Part shown: one piece after another, positions 20,275-32,200 of the stretch | Numbering within the stretch: the first letter of the stretch is position 1 | Layout of the letters: every line of letters begins with the position of its first letter | Source of the DNA: Achatina immaculata | Taxonomy: Eukaryota > Mollusca > Gastropoda > Stylommatophora > Achatinidae | Assembly: GCA_009760885.1 (NCBI GenBank) | Contig: CM019693.1 | Coordinates: 45,099,433 to 45,163,432 of the forward strand | Direction: 5' to 3' | DNA length: 64,000 nucleotides | Program-made: the position numbers and the translations under genes | Notes under the pieces: generated by a model | What the model was told of the DNA's origin: nothing | Databases searched by the model: none | The model's input: only the letters and a program-made list of their open reading frames with translations

Positions 20275-20577
20275 ATGAAAAATGTAAATTAGAAAGGACT
20301 ATGAGGACATAAAAAAAATATACTAACAGAAAGAAAAAAAAAACAAAAAAAGAAGTAAGTTGTTACCTTGCTCCTGTACATCCAATGGTTGAGAAAAGCA
20401 CGACACAAATAAATGAAATATTCCAATATTGAGAAATGAAAAATACAAAAATCCGTCCTATACAAAGTCCCGTGGGCACGATCATCCGCTCGTTTGTCTT
20501 GGTACCGTGGAACCAAACATTCTAGTTCTAGAAAATGCAACACAATAATCCGCCTGGTCAACACAGTTATATTTCCC

Positions 20578-21675
20578 TCATACCTCCTCATCAATCGTTA
20601 ACGGAGGATCATCATCGTCAGACTGTTCTCCCGTCAGCTGGGCCCAAGATAGAGGTTCCTCGGCTAGCGGCGAGTCCATGTCCTCCTCTGCAGGGGGGAC
20701 ATTAACTGCTTCCTCTGCTGGAATTGGTGTGTCCATGACCCTCTCTGGAAGAGGGACCGTTTGCGTTTCTGCTGTTGGCAGAGGCTGACTCCTGGCCTCT
20801 GCAGTTCTGCCAGTGGGCACCCGTTTTCTTGGGGTGCAAGGAGATTCGCTGGAGGTCGGCGACACAGCGGCGGACATCAGGTGGCGCCTCTTTTTCCTGT
20901 TTTCCACCAGCTTAAACCCATCATCATCGATGGGCTCTGGTGCTGGCTCCTGGTTGCCGGTGGTCTGGTTTTGAATGTCCGCGGCAGTTGTGGCGGACCG
21001 CTCCTCGACTCTCTTGGCTGCAGAGACCTGCTGTTGCACGTTCTCCCTGTGGGCGGGCCTTGCCTTCCTGGGGCATTGGTTTGCCCGATGAGCATCGCTG
21101 CTACAAATCGGGCATGGTGCATTCCTGCCCTGCAGGGTGATTGCAATCCTGTGCCCTTTTACACTTCCGGATTGAGATAAGGACGTGTAATGTGGGACAT
21201 CTTGTTTCGGCCTGCACCGAAACGCCCACTTGTCGTTGGCCTTCTCAACACGGGATACCTCGGCCTCCTCGTCACCGGTCAGAAATGTGACAAGGCGCTT
21301 GACCATTTCCGCCTTCACTGCTATGGGCATCCAATGCAGGGTTCCTTTAACCCGTTCCTTGTCCAAATGTTCAAAGTGAATCGTTAGTTTGGACTGTTCC
21401 AGGTGCAAGGTCTTCCCATGCAGCGAGGCATAGTGAGTAATGTGGGTGGCTTGACGTAGAGTGACATACCACTTGGTGCGGTCCTCATAACGGCCGAGAG
21501 TTGCCACTCCATTGAGCCCCAGACCCACAGGTCCAGCCAGAATGCTATGCATGAATGCATATGAAACACGTGAGGCATTCTGCCCACTGACTGTGCATAC
21601 CAGAGTCCCTGGGAGTTCTTCTTGGCCACCCTCCATATCCGTCTCCGGGTTGTAGAAGAAGGTTGGAGTATCCAT
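20578..21675 (-). CDS. Tx1-type LINE ORF1 (copy 3)
   Basis: Intact 365-residue CCHC protein. It has GAAACAC (shared with copy 4) but CACTGAC (shared with copy 2) at two silent sites about 25 bp apart. Confidence 0.93.
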   Translation of the reverse strand: MDTPTFFYNPETDMEGGQEELPGTLVCTVSGQNASRVSYAFMHSILAGPVGLGLNGVATLGRYEDRTKWYVTLRQATHITHYASLHGKTLHLEQSKLTIHFEHLDKERVKGTLHWMPIAVKAEMVKRLVTFLTGDEEAEVSRVEKANDKWAFRCRPKQDVPHYTSLSQSGSVKGHRIAITLQGRNAPCPICSSDAHRANQCPRKARPAHRENVQQQVSAAKRVEERSATTAADIQNQTTGNQEPAPEPIDDDGFKLVENRKKRRHLMSAAVSPTSSESPCTPRKRVPTGRTAEARSQPLPTAETQTVPLPERVMDTPIPAEEAVNVPPAEEDMDSPLAEEPLSWAQLTGEQSDDDDPPLTIDEEV

Positions 21676-21939
21676 AACAGAAAGAAAGAAACTCCAAGTA
21701 CACAAAATCCAGGAATATCACACAAAGGCGGATCAGAGTCCCTTCCCGCCCTTTTTTTTTTTTTTTTAATATTTTATATGCAAATTCAGCAAGCACCAAA
21801 ACCACCAAGGGCGAGTCAACCGAGCCAGGTCATTTTTATTTTTCTTCTTTTTTGTGTTTTATATTTTTTTTTTGTTTTTATTTTTTGTTTTATATATTTT
21901 TTTTTTTTTTTTGTTTCATTTTTTTTTTTGTAAATTTTT

Positions 21940-21992
<53 letters not shown>

Positions 21993-22356
21993 TTTTTTTT
22001 TTTTCCAAATCTTTCCAAAAAAAAACAAACTTTCAAATAAACAATAACGAAGCATGTACATGTGACGTGAGTTGAGGATGATTGCCCGTGGAATGAAATA
22101 ATGAGATGGTGGGCTTTACAAACCGTGAGGTGACAGCATGGAGTATGATAACGCGAATGCTTTGTACATAAAACGTTACAACAAAGGTGTATAGTAATAG
22201 TATAACCACAGACACACATCCTCTCACCTACTATCAGGACCCTTTCTCACTCTCTCTCACTCTCTTCGTTAACTTTCTCTCTAGTGATGGACAGTGCTTG
22301 TATTCGGCTAAAGCCTTCTCTTTCACCCACGGGGTGTACACAGAAATAAATATGCA

Positions 22357-25300
22357 CTAGAAACTGGTTGAAAGCTGTAACAATTTTTGTTTGAAAATGT
22401 ACAGGAGAAGTTCTTTTGTAAAAATTCTATTTTCAAATGTGGCCCTATTCCTACATGACCAAACAACATACCTAAACTCAGCAAGGAGGATGATACACTG
22501 CGTATGGCTGTTTGTTTCTGTTCGAGGAATGGTGTTTAACATTATTGCTCTGTATATGTCTACTTTCTCTGTTGTTCTTGTTGCTATCTCCTGAGTCAAA
22601 AATTCTAAGGCTAAAGAAACGGTTCTGCACTGAAAGAAAATGTGTTCTTCCGTTTCTTGTGTGTTCAGTCTACATAGTTTACATCTGATCAGTCTGTGGA
22701 ATCTGTGGGCGATCCCTTGTGTGGTCGGTGTCATGTTGAACAATAGTCTGTATGTTATCTCTCGTGCACTTGGCGTGATTCCTTTCTTGTGTAGGTTTTG
22801 AAATGATTGTGTGTAGTCGGTGATGAAGTATTTGTATCCTCTCTTTATTCTGCACTGTAATGGAGGCTCCTGTTTCCTGACCAGATGTTTGTATATGCAT
22901 GATGTTTTCATGCGTATTAAACGTTCATTCCCAGTTACACTTTGTATGCATTGTCTGTAGAAGAGCGGTATAGTGCCAAAGTGATGGGGGTGTATATTGT
23001 TTAATTTACACAGTTTAAGAAGCCTCAGCCCAACGTAGTAGTGGGCTAGAGTATGTTTGTGTGGCTGTTGGATGATTTGTCCTATATATTTGATCCTGAG
23101 TGCCTGGATCTTTGTTGCTATGTCTTGTAGGGAGATGCCCCCTCTATTTTTGTCTTGCATCAAGGTTTTCTGTTGGATGCTGCGTACTGTGCGTCGGAAA
23201 ATAAAGTCTCTAATCATTGAATTTATTTCCTTAAGTGACTGTTTAGGCAGGGGGAATATGTTTGCGGTATATATAAGCTGTGGTATGATGCAAGTGTTGA
23301 CTGCGACACTTCTGCCGAATATGGTGGTGGTTCTGTATTTGTAAATTTCCAGTCTGTTTTTAATTTTTTCAATTATATTTCGCCATCTTGCTTTGATGTT
23401 ATTTGAAGGCGTAGCTGTAAATAATATTCCGTATATTTTAATGTTGTTGACTTGTATTAATGTGAAAGGGAAGTCTGTTTTGTTGGTCCATTTACCTAAA
23501 CCCATTATATGTGATTTTTGAATGTTTATTTTAGCCCCGCTGCCCTGTCCGAACTCTGCAAATATGTCTAGAATAAACCTGATAGAGGATATATTGGAGG
23601 GAAAGAAGATTGTGTCGTCAGCATAGGCCAACGACTTCCTCTCTCCCATTCCAGGAATAAAGATTCCTTTGACTATTGTCTCTTGCCTGATTCTCTCCAG
23701 GAGTGGCTCTAGAGTTAACACATACAACAGGGGTGAGAGTGGGCAGCCCTGACGTACAGATCTGGTTAACCGTATTGGTTCACTGAGGGTATGGTTTATT
23801 AAAAGTCTGCTTTCTGGTTTGTTGTATAGAATTTGTATCCAGTCTCTGATGTAGTTCCCAAGATTACATTTGGACAAGGTTTTCTGGAGGAAAGAATGGG
23901 AAACTCTATCGAAAGCCTTCTCCTGGTCCAGCGATAAGATTGCTGACTGGCTATTCTTATCGTGAGAGTATTGGATAACATCTCTTAGGAAATGTAGATG
24001 CGTATTTATGTTTCTGTCGGTGACACTGCATTGCTGGTCCTCATGTATAAGTGTGTGCATGACGGGTTTGAGTTTCATAGTTAGGGACTTTGCTAGAATT
24101 TTGTAGTCTACGTTGAGTAACGAGATAGGTCTGTAATTTTTAACTTGAGTTGTGTCTGCGTTGCTTTTCTTAATGAGTGTTATGTATGACTGATTGAGAC
24201 TGTTGGGTAATTCTTTTCTGTCGAAGGCTTCAATAAACACCTTGTGTAGGACAGGTCCTAAAATGTGGAAGAATTTCTGATAAAACTCGGCAGTGAGGCC
24301 ATCCGGTCCTGGAGATTTGTTCTTTTGGAATGTGTCAAGCGCATTTTGTAGGTTTCCTAGCGTGAGTGGGATGTCTAATGTTTGTTTGTCTTCTTCAGAA
24401 ATCTGTTTGGCGTAGTTCAAGAATTTGTTTTGTATGTCTTCTGATTGACCTTTGTCCTCAGAGTATAAATGTATATAAAAATCTTGAAAGGTTTGGCTTA
24501 TTCCGGTAGTGCCTGTCTGTTCCTGTCCATTTATGTCTATTATTTTGCGTATTTGCCTGCTTCTTTGCACATTTTGTTCTGTACCTAGATATTTTTTACT
24601 TGGTATTTCTTGTACGGCAGAGGCAAGTTTTGTTCTGATGAAAGCACCCTGGTAACTGTGTTGATGGTATTTTTCTACTTCTTCCTCTAGCGCATGTATG
24701 TGAGGACTATTGGGATCTACCTGCTTGGTTAGTTTAATAGCATTTTCCAACATTTGTTGTTGCTGTCGTCTGTATCTGTGTATTTTTGTCGCCAAGACCT
24801 GTGTTCTCTCTCTGATAGTGTTCTTTAATACATCCCAGTATTCTATGAGGTTGGATTCAGGTAAGTCTTGAGTGTACGCGTGTAATAGTTCCGTTATGTT
24901 ATCTACATAATCTCCATTATCCAGCAAACTGTTATTAAACTTCCAGTGTGGGGAGCGTTTGTTTTTGAGTTGTGCCAAGGTTGCGTTTAATGTGACCATG
25001 ACCGCTTTATGATCTGTGTAATTTAAGGTTGTGTCTATGTGTTTGATGTCATTTATTAGAAGACCTTCTGGGACATATATTCTGTCTATTCGGGCTGATC
25101 GTCCCATGTTTATGTTAATTGTGTCAGTGTGTGTAGTTTCCTTACCATGTGGGTTCACCTTTCTGTATGTGTCTACGAGCCCGTGTTCGTCTATGATGTT
25201 GTGTAGTATGTCTATTTGTTCGAGTTCACGGCGTACGTTAATTGTTCCTCTCGACAGATCAAGATCGTGCATGACACAATTAAAGTCTCCTGCTATGATA

Positions 25301-25743
25301 ATGTTTTGCCCCCTGTGGAATGATGTTAGCATCTGTGAGAGCTTGTCATAGAAGTTAATTTGCTGGTCTCTCACAGCTGGTGCATATACATTGACTAATG
25401 TGTATTTGTTGTGGTTTGAACTTGTGTGTTTTATTTCCACTATTGCTACTCTACCTTCGCTGTCTCTGTTGTGTCCTACAATTTGCCAGTCTTCTGATAC
25501 TTGTAGTATTGCTGCTCCTGTGTGTCTATTCCCTAAGCTGAAACAAGAATGTCTGAGTCCTAAGAGTTGTGTGATGTTGTTGGCACGTATTTCCGTGGTG
25601 ATGTGTGTTTCTTGGATAAAGATGAAGTCTGGCTTGTATTTGTGTACTAGGTGCACTACTTGACTGAGTTTACTTCTCAGTCCCCTAATGTTAACACTTA
25701 AAATAGAAAGTTTATCAGCCATATTGAAAACAGAAAAACACAA
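22357..25743 (-). CDS. Tx1-type LINE ORF2 (copy 4)
   Basis: Complete endonuclease-RT ORF of 1128 residues, with the same predicted protein as the three other intact copies. Confidence 0.95.
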   Translation of the reverse strand: MCFSVFNMADKLSILSVNIRGLRSKLSQVVHLVHKYKPDFIFIQETHITTEIRANNITQLLGLRHSCFSLGNRHTGAAILQVSEDWQIVGHNRDSEGRVAIVEIKHTSSNHNKYTLVNVYAPAVRDQQINFYDKLSQMLTSFHRGQNIIIAGDFNCVMHDLDLSRGTINVRRELEQIDILHNIIDEHGLVDTYRKVNPHGKETTHTDTININMGRSARIDRIYVPEGLLINDIKHIDTTLNYTDHKAVMVTLNATLAQLKNKRSPHWKFNNSLLDNGDYVDNITELLHAYTQDLPESNLIEYWDVLKNTIRERTQVLATKIHRYRRQQQQMLENAIKLTKQVDPNSPHIHALEEEVEKYHQHSYQGAFIRTKLASAVQEIPSKKYLGTEQNVQRSRQIRKIIDINGQEQTGTTGISQTFQDFYIHLYSEDKGQSEDIQNKFLNYAKQISEEDKQTLDIPLTLGNLQNALDTFQKNKSPGPDGLTAEFYQKFFHILGPVLHKVFIEAFDRKELPNSLNQSYITLIKKSNADTTQVKNYRPISLLNVDYKILAKSLTMKLKPVMHTLIHEDQQCSVTDRNINTHLHFLRDVIQYSHDKNSQSAILSLDQEKAFDRVSHSFLQKTLSKCNLGNYIRDWIQILYNKPESRLLINHTLSEPIRLTRSVRQGCPLSPLLYVLTLEPLLERIRQETIVKGIFIPGMGERKSLAYADDTIFFPSNISSIRFILDIFAEFGQGSGAKINIQKSHIMGLGKWTNKTDFPFTLIQVNNIKIYGILFTATPSNNIKARWRNIIEKIKNRLEIYKYRTTTIFGRSVAVNTCIIPQLIYTANIFPLPKQSLKEINSMIRDFIFRRTVRSIQQKTLMQDKNRGGISLQDIATKIQALRIKYIGQIIQQPHKHTLAHYYVGLRLLKLCKLNNIHPHHFGTIPLFYRQCIQSVTGNERLIRMKTSCIYKHLVRKQEPPLQCRIKRGYKYFITDYTQSFQNLHKKGITPSAREITYRLLFNMTPTTQGIAHRFHRLIRCKLCRLNTQETEEHIFFQCRTVSLALEFLTQEIATRTTEKVDIYRAIMLNTIPRTETNSHTQCIILLAEFRYVVWSCRNRATFENRIFTKELLLYIFKQKLLQLSTSF

Positions 25744-26048
25744 ATGAAAAATGTAAATTAGAAAGGACTATGAGGACATAAAAAAAAAATATACTAACAG
25801 AAAGAAAAAAAAAACAAAAAAAGAAGTAAGTTGTTACCTTGCTCCTGTACATCCAATGGTTGAGAAAAGCACGACACAAATAAATGAAATATTCCAATAT
25901 TGAGAAATGAAAAATACAAAAATCCGTCCTATACAAAGTCCCGTGGGCACGATCATCCGCTCGTTTGTCTTGGTACCGTGGAACCAAACATTCTAGTTCT
26001 AGAAAATGCAACACAATAATCCGCCTGGTCAACACAGTTATATTTCCC

Positions 26049-27146
26049 TCATACCTCCTCATCAATCGTTAACGGAGGATCATCATCGTCAGACTGTTCT
26101 CCCGTCAGCTGGGCCCAAGATAGAGGTTCCTCGGCTAGCGGCGAGTCCATGTCCTCCTCTGCAGGGGGGACATTAACTGCTTCCTCTGCTGGAATTGGTG
26201 TGTCCATGACCCTCTCTGGAAGAGGGACCGTTTGCGTTTCTGCTGTTGGCAGAGGCTGACTCCTGGCCTCTGCAGTTCTGCCAGTGGGCACCCGTTTTCT
26301 TGGGGTGCAAGGAGATTCGCTGGAGGTCGGCGACACAGCGGCGGACATCAGGTGGCGCCTCTTTTTCCTGTTTTCCACCAGCTTAAACCCATCATCATCG
26401 ATGGGCTCTGGTGCTGGCTCCTGGTTGCCGGTGGTCTGGTTTTGAATGTCCGCGGCAGTTGTGGCGGACCGCTCCTCGACTCTCTTGGCTGCAGAGACCT
26501 GCTGTTGCACGTTCTCCCTGTGGGCGGGCCTTGCCTTCCTGGGGCATTGGTTTGCCCGATGAGCATCGCTGCTACAAATCGGGCATGGTGCATTCCTGCC
26601 CTGCAGGGTGATTGCAATCCTGTGCCCTTTTACACTTCCGGATTGAGATAAGGACGTGTAATGTGGGACATCTTGTTTCGGCCTGCACCGAAACGCCCAC
26701 TTGTCGTTGGCCTTCTCAACACGGGATACCTCGGCCTCCTCGTCACCGGTCAGAAATGTGACAAGGCGCTTGACCATTTCCGCCTTCACTGCTATGGGCA
26801 TCCAATGCAGGGTTCCTTTAACCCGTTCCTTGTCCAAATGTTCAAAGTGAATCGTTAGTTTGGACTGTTCCAGGTGCAAGGTCTTCCCATGCAGCGAGGC
26901 ATAGTGAGTAATGTGGGTGGCTTGACGTAGAGTGACATACCACTTGGTGCGGTCCTCATAACGGCCGAGAGTTGCCACTCCATTGAGCCCCAGACCCACA
27001 GGTCCAGCCAGAATGCTATGCATGAATGCATATGAAACACGTGAGGCATTCTGCCCACTCACTGTGCATACCAGAGTCCCTGGGAGTTCTTCTTGGCCAC
27101 CCTCCATATCCGTCTCCGGGTTGTAGAAGAAGGTTGGAGTATCCAT
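26049..27146 (-). CDS. Tx1-type LINE ORF1 (copy 4)
   Basis: Intact 365-residue ORF1 protein; ATG at 27146, with the normal 5' UTR up to 27232. It combines GAAACAC with CACTCAC at the two silent variable sites, the fourth of the four possible combinations across the array. Confidence 0.93.
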   Translation of the reverse strand: MDTPTFFYNPETDMEGGQEELPGTLVCTVSGQNASRVSYAFMHSILAGPVGLGLNGVATLGRYEDRTKWYVTLRQATHITHYASLHGKTLHLEQSKLTIHFEHLDKERVKGTLHWMPIAVKAEMVKRLVTFLTGDEEAEVSRVEKANDKWAFRCRPKQDVPHYTSLSQSGSVKGHRIAITLQGRNAPCPICSSDAHRANQCPRKARPAHRENVQQQVSAAKRVEERSATTAADIQNQTTGNQEPAPEPIDDDGFKLVENRKKRRHLMSAAVSPTSSESPCTPRKRVPTGRTAEARSQPLPTAETQTVPLPERVMDTPIPAEEAVNVPPAEEDMDSPLAEEPLSWAQLTGEQSDDDDPPLTIDEEV

Positions 27147-27338
27147 AACAGAAAGAAAGAAACTCCAAGTACACAAAATCCAGGAATATCACACAAAGGC
27201 GGATCAGAGTCCCTTCCCGCCCTTTTTTTTTTTTTTTTTTTTTTTTTAATATTTTATATGCAAATTCAGCAAGCACCAAAACCACCAAGGGCGAGTCAAC
27301 CGAGCCAGGTCATTTTTATTTTTCTTCTTTTTTGTGTT

Positions 27339-27459
<121 letters not shown>

Positions 27460-27819
27460 TTTTTTTTCCAAATCTTTCCAAAAAAAAACAAACTTTCAAA
27501 TAAACAATAACGAAGCATGTACATGTGACGTGAGTTGAGGATGATTGCCCGTGGAATGAAATAATGAGATGGTGGGCTTTACAAACCGTGAGGTGACAGC
27601 ATGGAGTATGATAACGCGAATGCTTTGTACATAAAACGTTACAACAAAGGTGTATAGTAATAGTATAACCACAGACACACATCCTCTCACCTACTATCAG
27701 GACCCTTTCTCACTCTCTCTCACTCTCTTCGTTAACTTTCTCTCTAGTGATGGACAGTGCTTGTATTCGGCTAAAGCCTTCTCTTTCACCCACGGGGTGT
27801 ACACAGAAATAAATATGCA

Positions 27820-29268
27820 CTAGAAACTGGTTGAAAGCTGTAACAATTTTTGTTTGAAAATGTACAGGAGAAGTTCTTTTGTAAAAATTCTATTTTCAAA
27901 TGTGGCCCTATTCCTACATGACCAAACAACATACCTAAACTCAGCAAGGAGGATGATACACTGCGTATGGCTGTTTGTTTCTGTTCGAGGAATGGTGTTT
28001 AACATTATTGCTCTGTATATGTCTACTTTCTCTGTTGTTCTTGTTGCTATCTCCTGAGTCAAAAATTCTAAGGCTAAAGAAACGGTTCTGCACTGAAAGA
28101 AAATGTGTTCTTCCGTTTCTTGTGTGTTCAGTCTACATAGTTTACATCTGATCAGTCTGTGGAATCTGTGGGCGATCCCTTGTGTGGTCGGTGTCATGTT
28201 GAACAATAGTCTGTATGTTATCTCTCGTGCACTTGGCGTGATTCCTTTCTTGTGTAGGTTTTGAAATGATTGTGTGTAGTCGGTGATGAAGTATTTGTAT
28301 CCTCTCTTTATTCTGCACTGTAATGGAGGCTCCTGTTTCCTGACCAGATGTTTGTATATGCATGATGTTTTCATGCGTATTAAACGTTCATTCCCAGTTA
28401 CACTTTGTATGCATTGTCTGTAGAAGAGCGGTATAGTGCCAAAGTGATGGGGGTGTATATTGTTTAATTTACACAGTTTAAGAAGCCTCAGCCCAACGTA
28501 GTAGTGGGCTAGAGTATGTTTGTGTGGCTGTTGGATGATTTGTCCTATATATTTGATCCTGAGTGCCTGGATCTTTGTTGCTATGTCTTGTAGGGAGATG
28601 CCCCCTCTATTTTTGTCTTGCATCAAGGTTTTCTGTTGGATGCTGCGTACTGTGCGTCGGAAAATAAAGTCTCTAATCATTGAATTTATTTCCTTAAGTG
28701 ACTGTTTAGGCAGGGGGAATATGTTTGCGGTATATATAAGCTGTGGTATGATGCAAGTGTTGACTGCGACACTTCTGCCGAATATGGTGGTGGTTCTGTA
28801 TTTGTAAATTTCCAGTCTGTTTTTAATTTTTTCAATTATATTTCGCCATCTTGCTTTGATGTTATTTGAAGGCGTAGCTGTAAATAATATTCCGTATATT
28901 TTAATGTTGTTGACTTGTATTAATGTGAAAGGGAAGTCTGTTTTGTTGGTCCATTTACCTAAACCCATTATATGTGATTTTTGAATGTTTATTTTAGCCC
29001 CGCTGCCCTGTCCGAACTCTGCAAATATGTCTAGAATAAACCTGATAGAGGATATATTGGAGGGAAAGAAGATTGTGTCGTCAGCATAGGCCAACGACTT
29101 CCTCTCTCCCATTCCAGGAATAAAGATTCCTTTGACTATTGTCTCTTGCCTGATTCTCTCCAGGAGTGGCTCTAGAGTTAACACATACAACAGGGGTGAG
29201 AGTGGGCAGCCCTGACGTACAGATCTGGTTAACCGTATTGGTTCACTGAGGGTATGGTTTATTAAAAG
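27820..29268 (-). pseudogene. ORF2 C-terminal part (copy 5)
   Basis: Matches intact ORF2 from about residue 647 to the stop. It keeps the RT RQGCPLS and AYADD boxes and the CCHC motif but lacks the endonuclease and the N-terminal RT. The frame is open throughout, so truncation is recent. Confidence 0.92.
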
Positions 29269-29270
29269 TT

Positions 29271-32200
29271 ATGCTTGAACAGAATAATCGATTCATCATG
29301 AACGACGTTAATGGATGTTCCTCTGGAACAGCCTCGTCCGGTAGGGCAGCTCACGAGCCACAGGTGAGGCCAGATCGTCATCAAGCTACTGGTGGCAAAA
29401 CTAACAAGTTCAAAATAGCAACATGGAATGTTAGAACTTTATTCCAGGCTGGAAAATTAGAAAATGTAAAGATGGAAATGGAAAGGATGAAGATCAACAT
29501 ATTAGGAATGAGTGAAGTTAGATGGACAGGTGCAGGAAAGATAAACTCAGATAAATATACAATAATATATTCAGGAAGTGAGAAACATGAACGAGGAGTA
29601 GGAATTATATTTGATGAACAAATCGCAAGGACAACTGTAGGATATCTGAACATCTCGGACCGAGTCCTACTAGCCCAACTGAAAGGACAACCAATAAATA
29701 TAAATATTATACAAGTGTACGCTCCAACAGAAGAGCAGAACCTCTATCTTAATGCAAAGAAAACTAAAGTGATGACAACTGACAAAACAAACAAGGTAAC
29801 TGAAATATGTATCAGTGAGGAAAAACTGGAAGAAGTGGAGAGTTTTGAATATCTTGGATCACTACTAACTAATAATGGAGATACAATGCGGGAAATTAAA
29901 AGGAGGACATCTATTGCTCTTCAGAAAGTAAAACAAATAAAGAATCTGTGGAGAGGAGCAGACAGAACCACAAAAATAAGATTTTTAAGGGCATGCATCT
30001 TTCCCATCGCAACATATGCCTGTGAGACCTGGACACTTAACAAAACAGCTGAGAAGCACATAAATGCCTTTGAATGTAAATGCTATAGAAGAGTTCTCCA
30101 AATATCGTGGACACAAAAAAGAACAAATATATCTATACTACAAGAGCTTAATATTGAAGAAGGCTGGCTAGTAAAGAGGATTAAAGAGAGAAAACTTAAA
30201 TATTTTGGCCACATTAAACGTCATGATAATTTAGAGAAGACCGTATTGGAAGGATACATAATGGGAAAAAGAAAAAGAGGAAGACCGAAACGAAGATGGC
30301 TGCAAGACATCGTTGATGATCTGGAAATGGATGCAGCAGCAGCAGGCCATCTTGCTCACAACCGAGAGGCCTACAGGAGTGCTGTTTGGGAGGCAAAGTT
30401 CCGCAAGGGACATGCAAAGGAATGAATGAATGAACGCTCCAACATCTGAAAGTTCTGAAGAAGATGTACAGCTATTTTATAATGACACAGAAACAGCACT
30501 AAAACACACAAAGTCACATGAAGTTACCATAGTCATGGGAGATTTTAATGCCAAAGTTGGTAAAGGAAGAACTTCAGACATCGTTGGTGACTATGGACTG
30601 GGGGAGAAGAATGAAAGAGGTTATAAATTAATTGAATGGGCAAGGATACACATCATGGTTGTATGAAACACCTGGTTTAAACAACATCCTCGAAGAATGG
30701 CAACGTGGTGCAGCCCATACAAAAAGACTTTTAACCAGATAGACTACATATTAATCAACAAACGATTCCACAATGCATTACTGACAACAAAAACCATGCC
30801 AGGAGCTGACTGCAATAGTGACCATGATCCACTCTGTGGAAAAGTTAGAATAAAACTAAAGAAAGCAGGCAGAAAAGTGAGAATCATCAAAGTGAATACA
30901 GAACTTCTTAAAAATGGCCAAGAACTGCGAGAACACTACAAAGTTATTATAACAAATAGATACAATGCAATAGCAAAGATAAATAGTATAGATGAACAAT
31001 GGGAAATGTTAAGAGATTCTATCCACCAAACTGTTAAGGAGATAATACCACCAAAAAAAAAGAAGCCTCTAAAAATAAATGGATGACAGACAACATCTTA
31101 GGACTGATGGACAAGGAGTAAAAATAACAAGGAAAAATATAGCAAGATAAATAAAGAAATAAGACGCAAATGCAGAGAAGCAAAAGAAGTGTGGTTAAAT
31201 GAGCAGTGCAGACAGATAGAGGACTCTCATATTAAAGACAGCAAAACCATGCACAAACGAATTAAAGAACTCACAGGCAGGAAAACAAAATATACCACAG
31301 GATGCCTGAAATCGAAAGAAGGTTAAATGTTAATGGGAAAAGAAGACATTGTGGACAGGTGGACAGAGTACATCAGTGAGCTATATGGAGGAGAAAGACC
31401 AGAATTAACACCAGATACTGAAACCTGTGATGGACCACCAATACTTGAAGATGAAATCAAAGATGCCATCAAACACATGAAGAAAGGAAAAGCCACTGGG
31501 CCTGATAATATAACAATAGAAGAAATAGAGGCACTAGAGGAGACAGGAATAAAAATAATAACCAAGTTACTGAATGACATTTACAACAGTGGTTATATTC
31601 CCAGTGACTTGATTAAATTCACGTTTATAGCACTACCAAACAAACCAGGTGCAAAGGAATGTGACGACCACTGGACTATCAGCCTCTCATGTCGCATAAC
31701 GAAGATACTTCTGAGATAATTATGAGAAGAACAAGGAAAAAGATAAAAATGGAAATAGCACATGAACAGTTTGGATTTGTTGAAGGAAAGGGAACACACA
31801 ATGCCATTTATGCTTTACGAACACTAACAGAAAGAGCTTTAGAAGTACAGAAAGATCTCTACTTATGCTTCATTGATTACACCAAGGCATTTGACAAGGT
31901 GAAACATAATGAAATTATTAAAATGCTTGAAGACATCATTATAGACGGCAAATACCTGAGGATTGTAAAACATCTATACTGGCAGCAAGAAGCAGCAGTT
32001 CGAGTTGAAAATAGGATTGGAAAATATCAACCTATAAAACAAGGGGTGCGACAAGGATGTGTACTATCTCCAGACCTTTTTTCTCTATATAGCGAGAATT
32101 TACTAAGAACAATCATCACAGAAACAGGCATAAAAATTGGAGGATACAATATTAACAACCTTCGGTATGCTGACGACACAGTAATGATAGCTGAGAACCA

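Larger units (their letters stand above)
16306..21751 (-). mobile_element. Array copy 3 (full length)
   Basis: 5446 bp, the shortest full unit. Its terminal T-run (21 Ts) is followed by ATTT before AATATTTTATATGC, a small difference from the other junctions. The ORF1-ORF2 spacer A-run is interrupted by one C (near 20344), shared with copy 4. Confidence 0.93.
21752..27232 (-). mobile_element. Array copy 4 (full length)
   Basis: 5481 bp, the longest full unit, mostly because of a longer internal A/T tract in the 3' UTR (about 21838-22005). The terminal T-run is 16 bp. It shares the spacer C interruption with copy 3. Confidence 0.93.

Noticed and set aside
29271..30425. A 384-codon ORF with endonuclease start and RT-type end, seemingly a compact new LINE protein
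   Set aside because: The 11-bp target-site duplication shows it is a chance in-frame join of a family A insert with the family B endonuclease.
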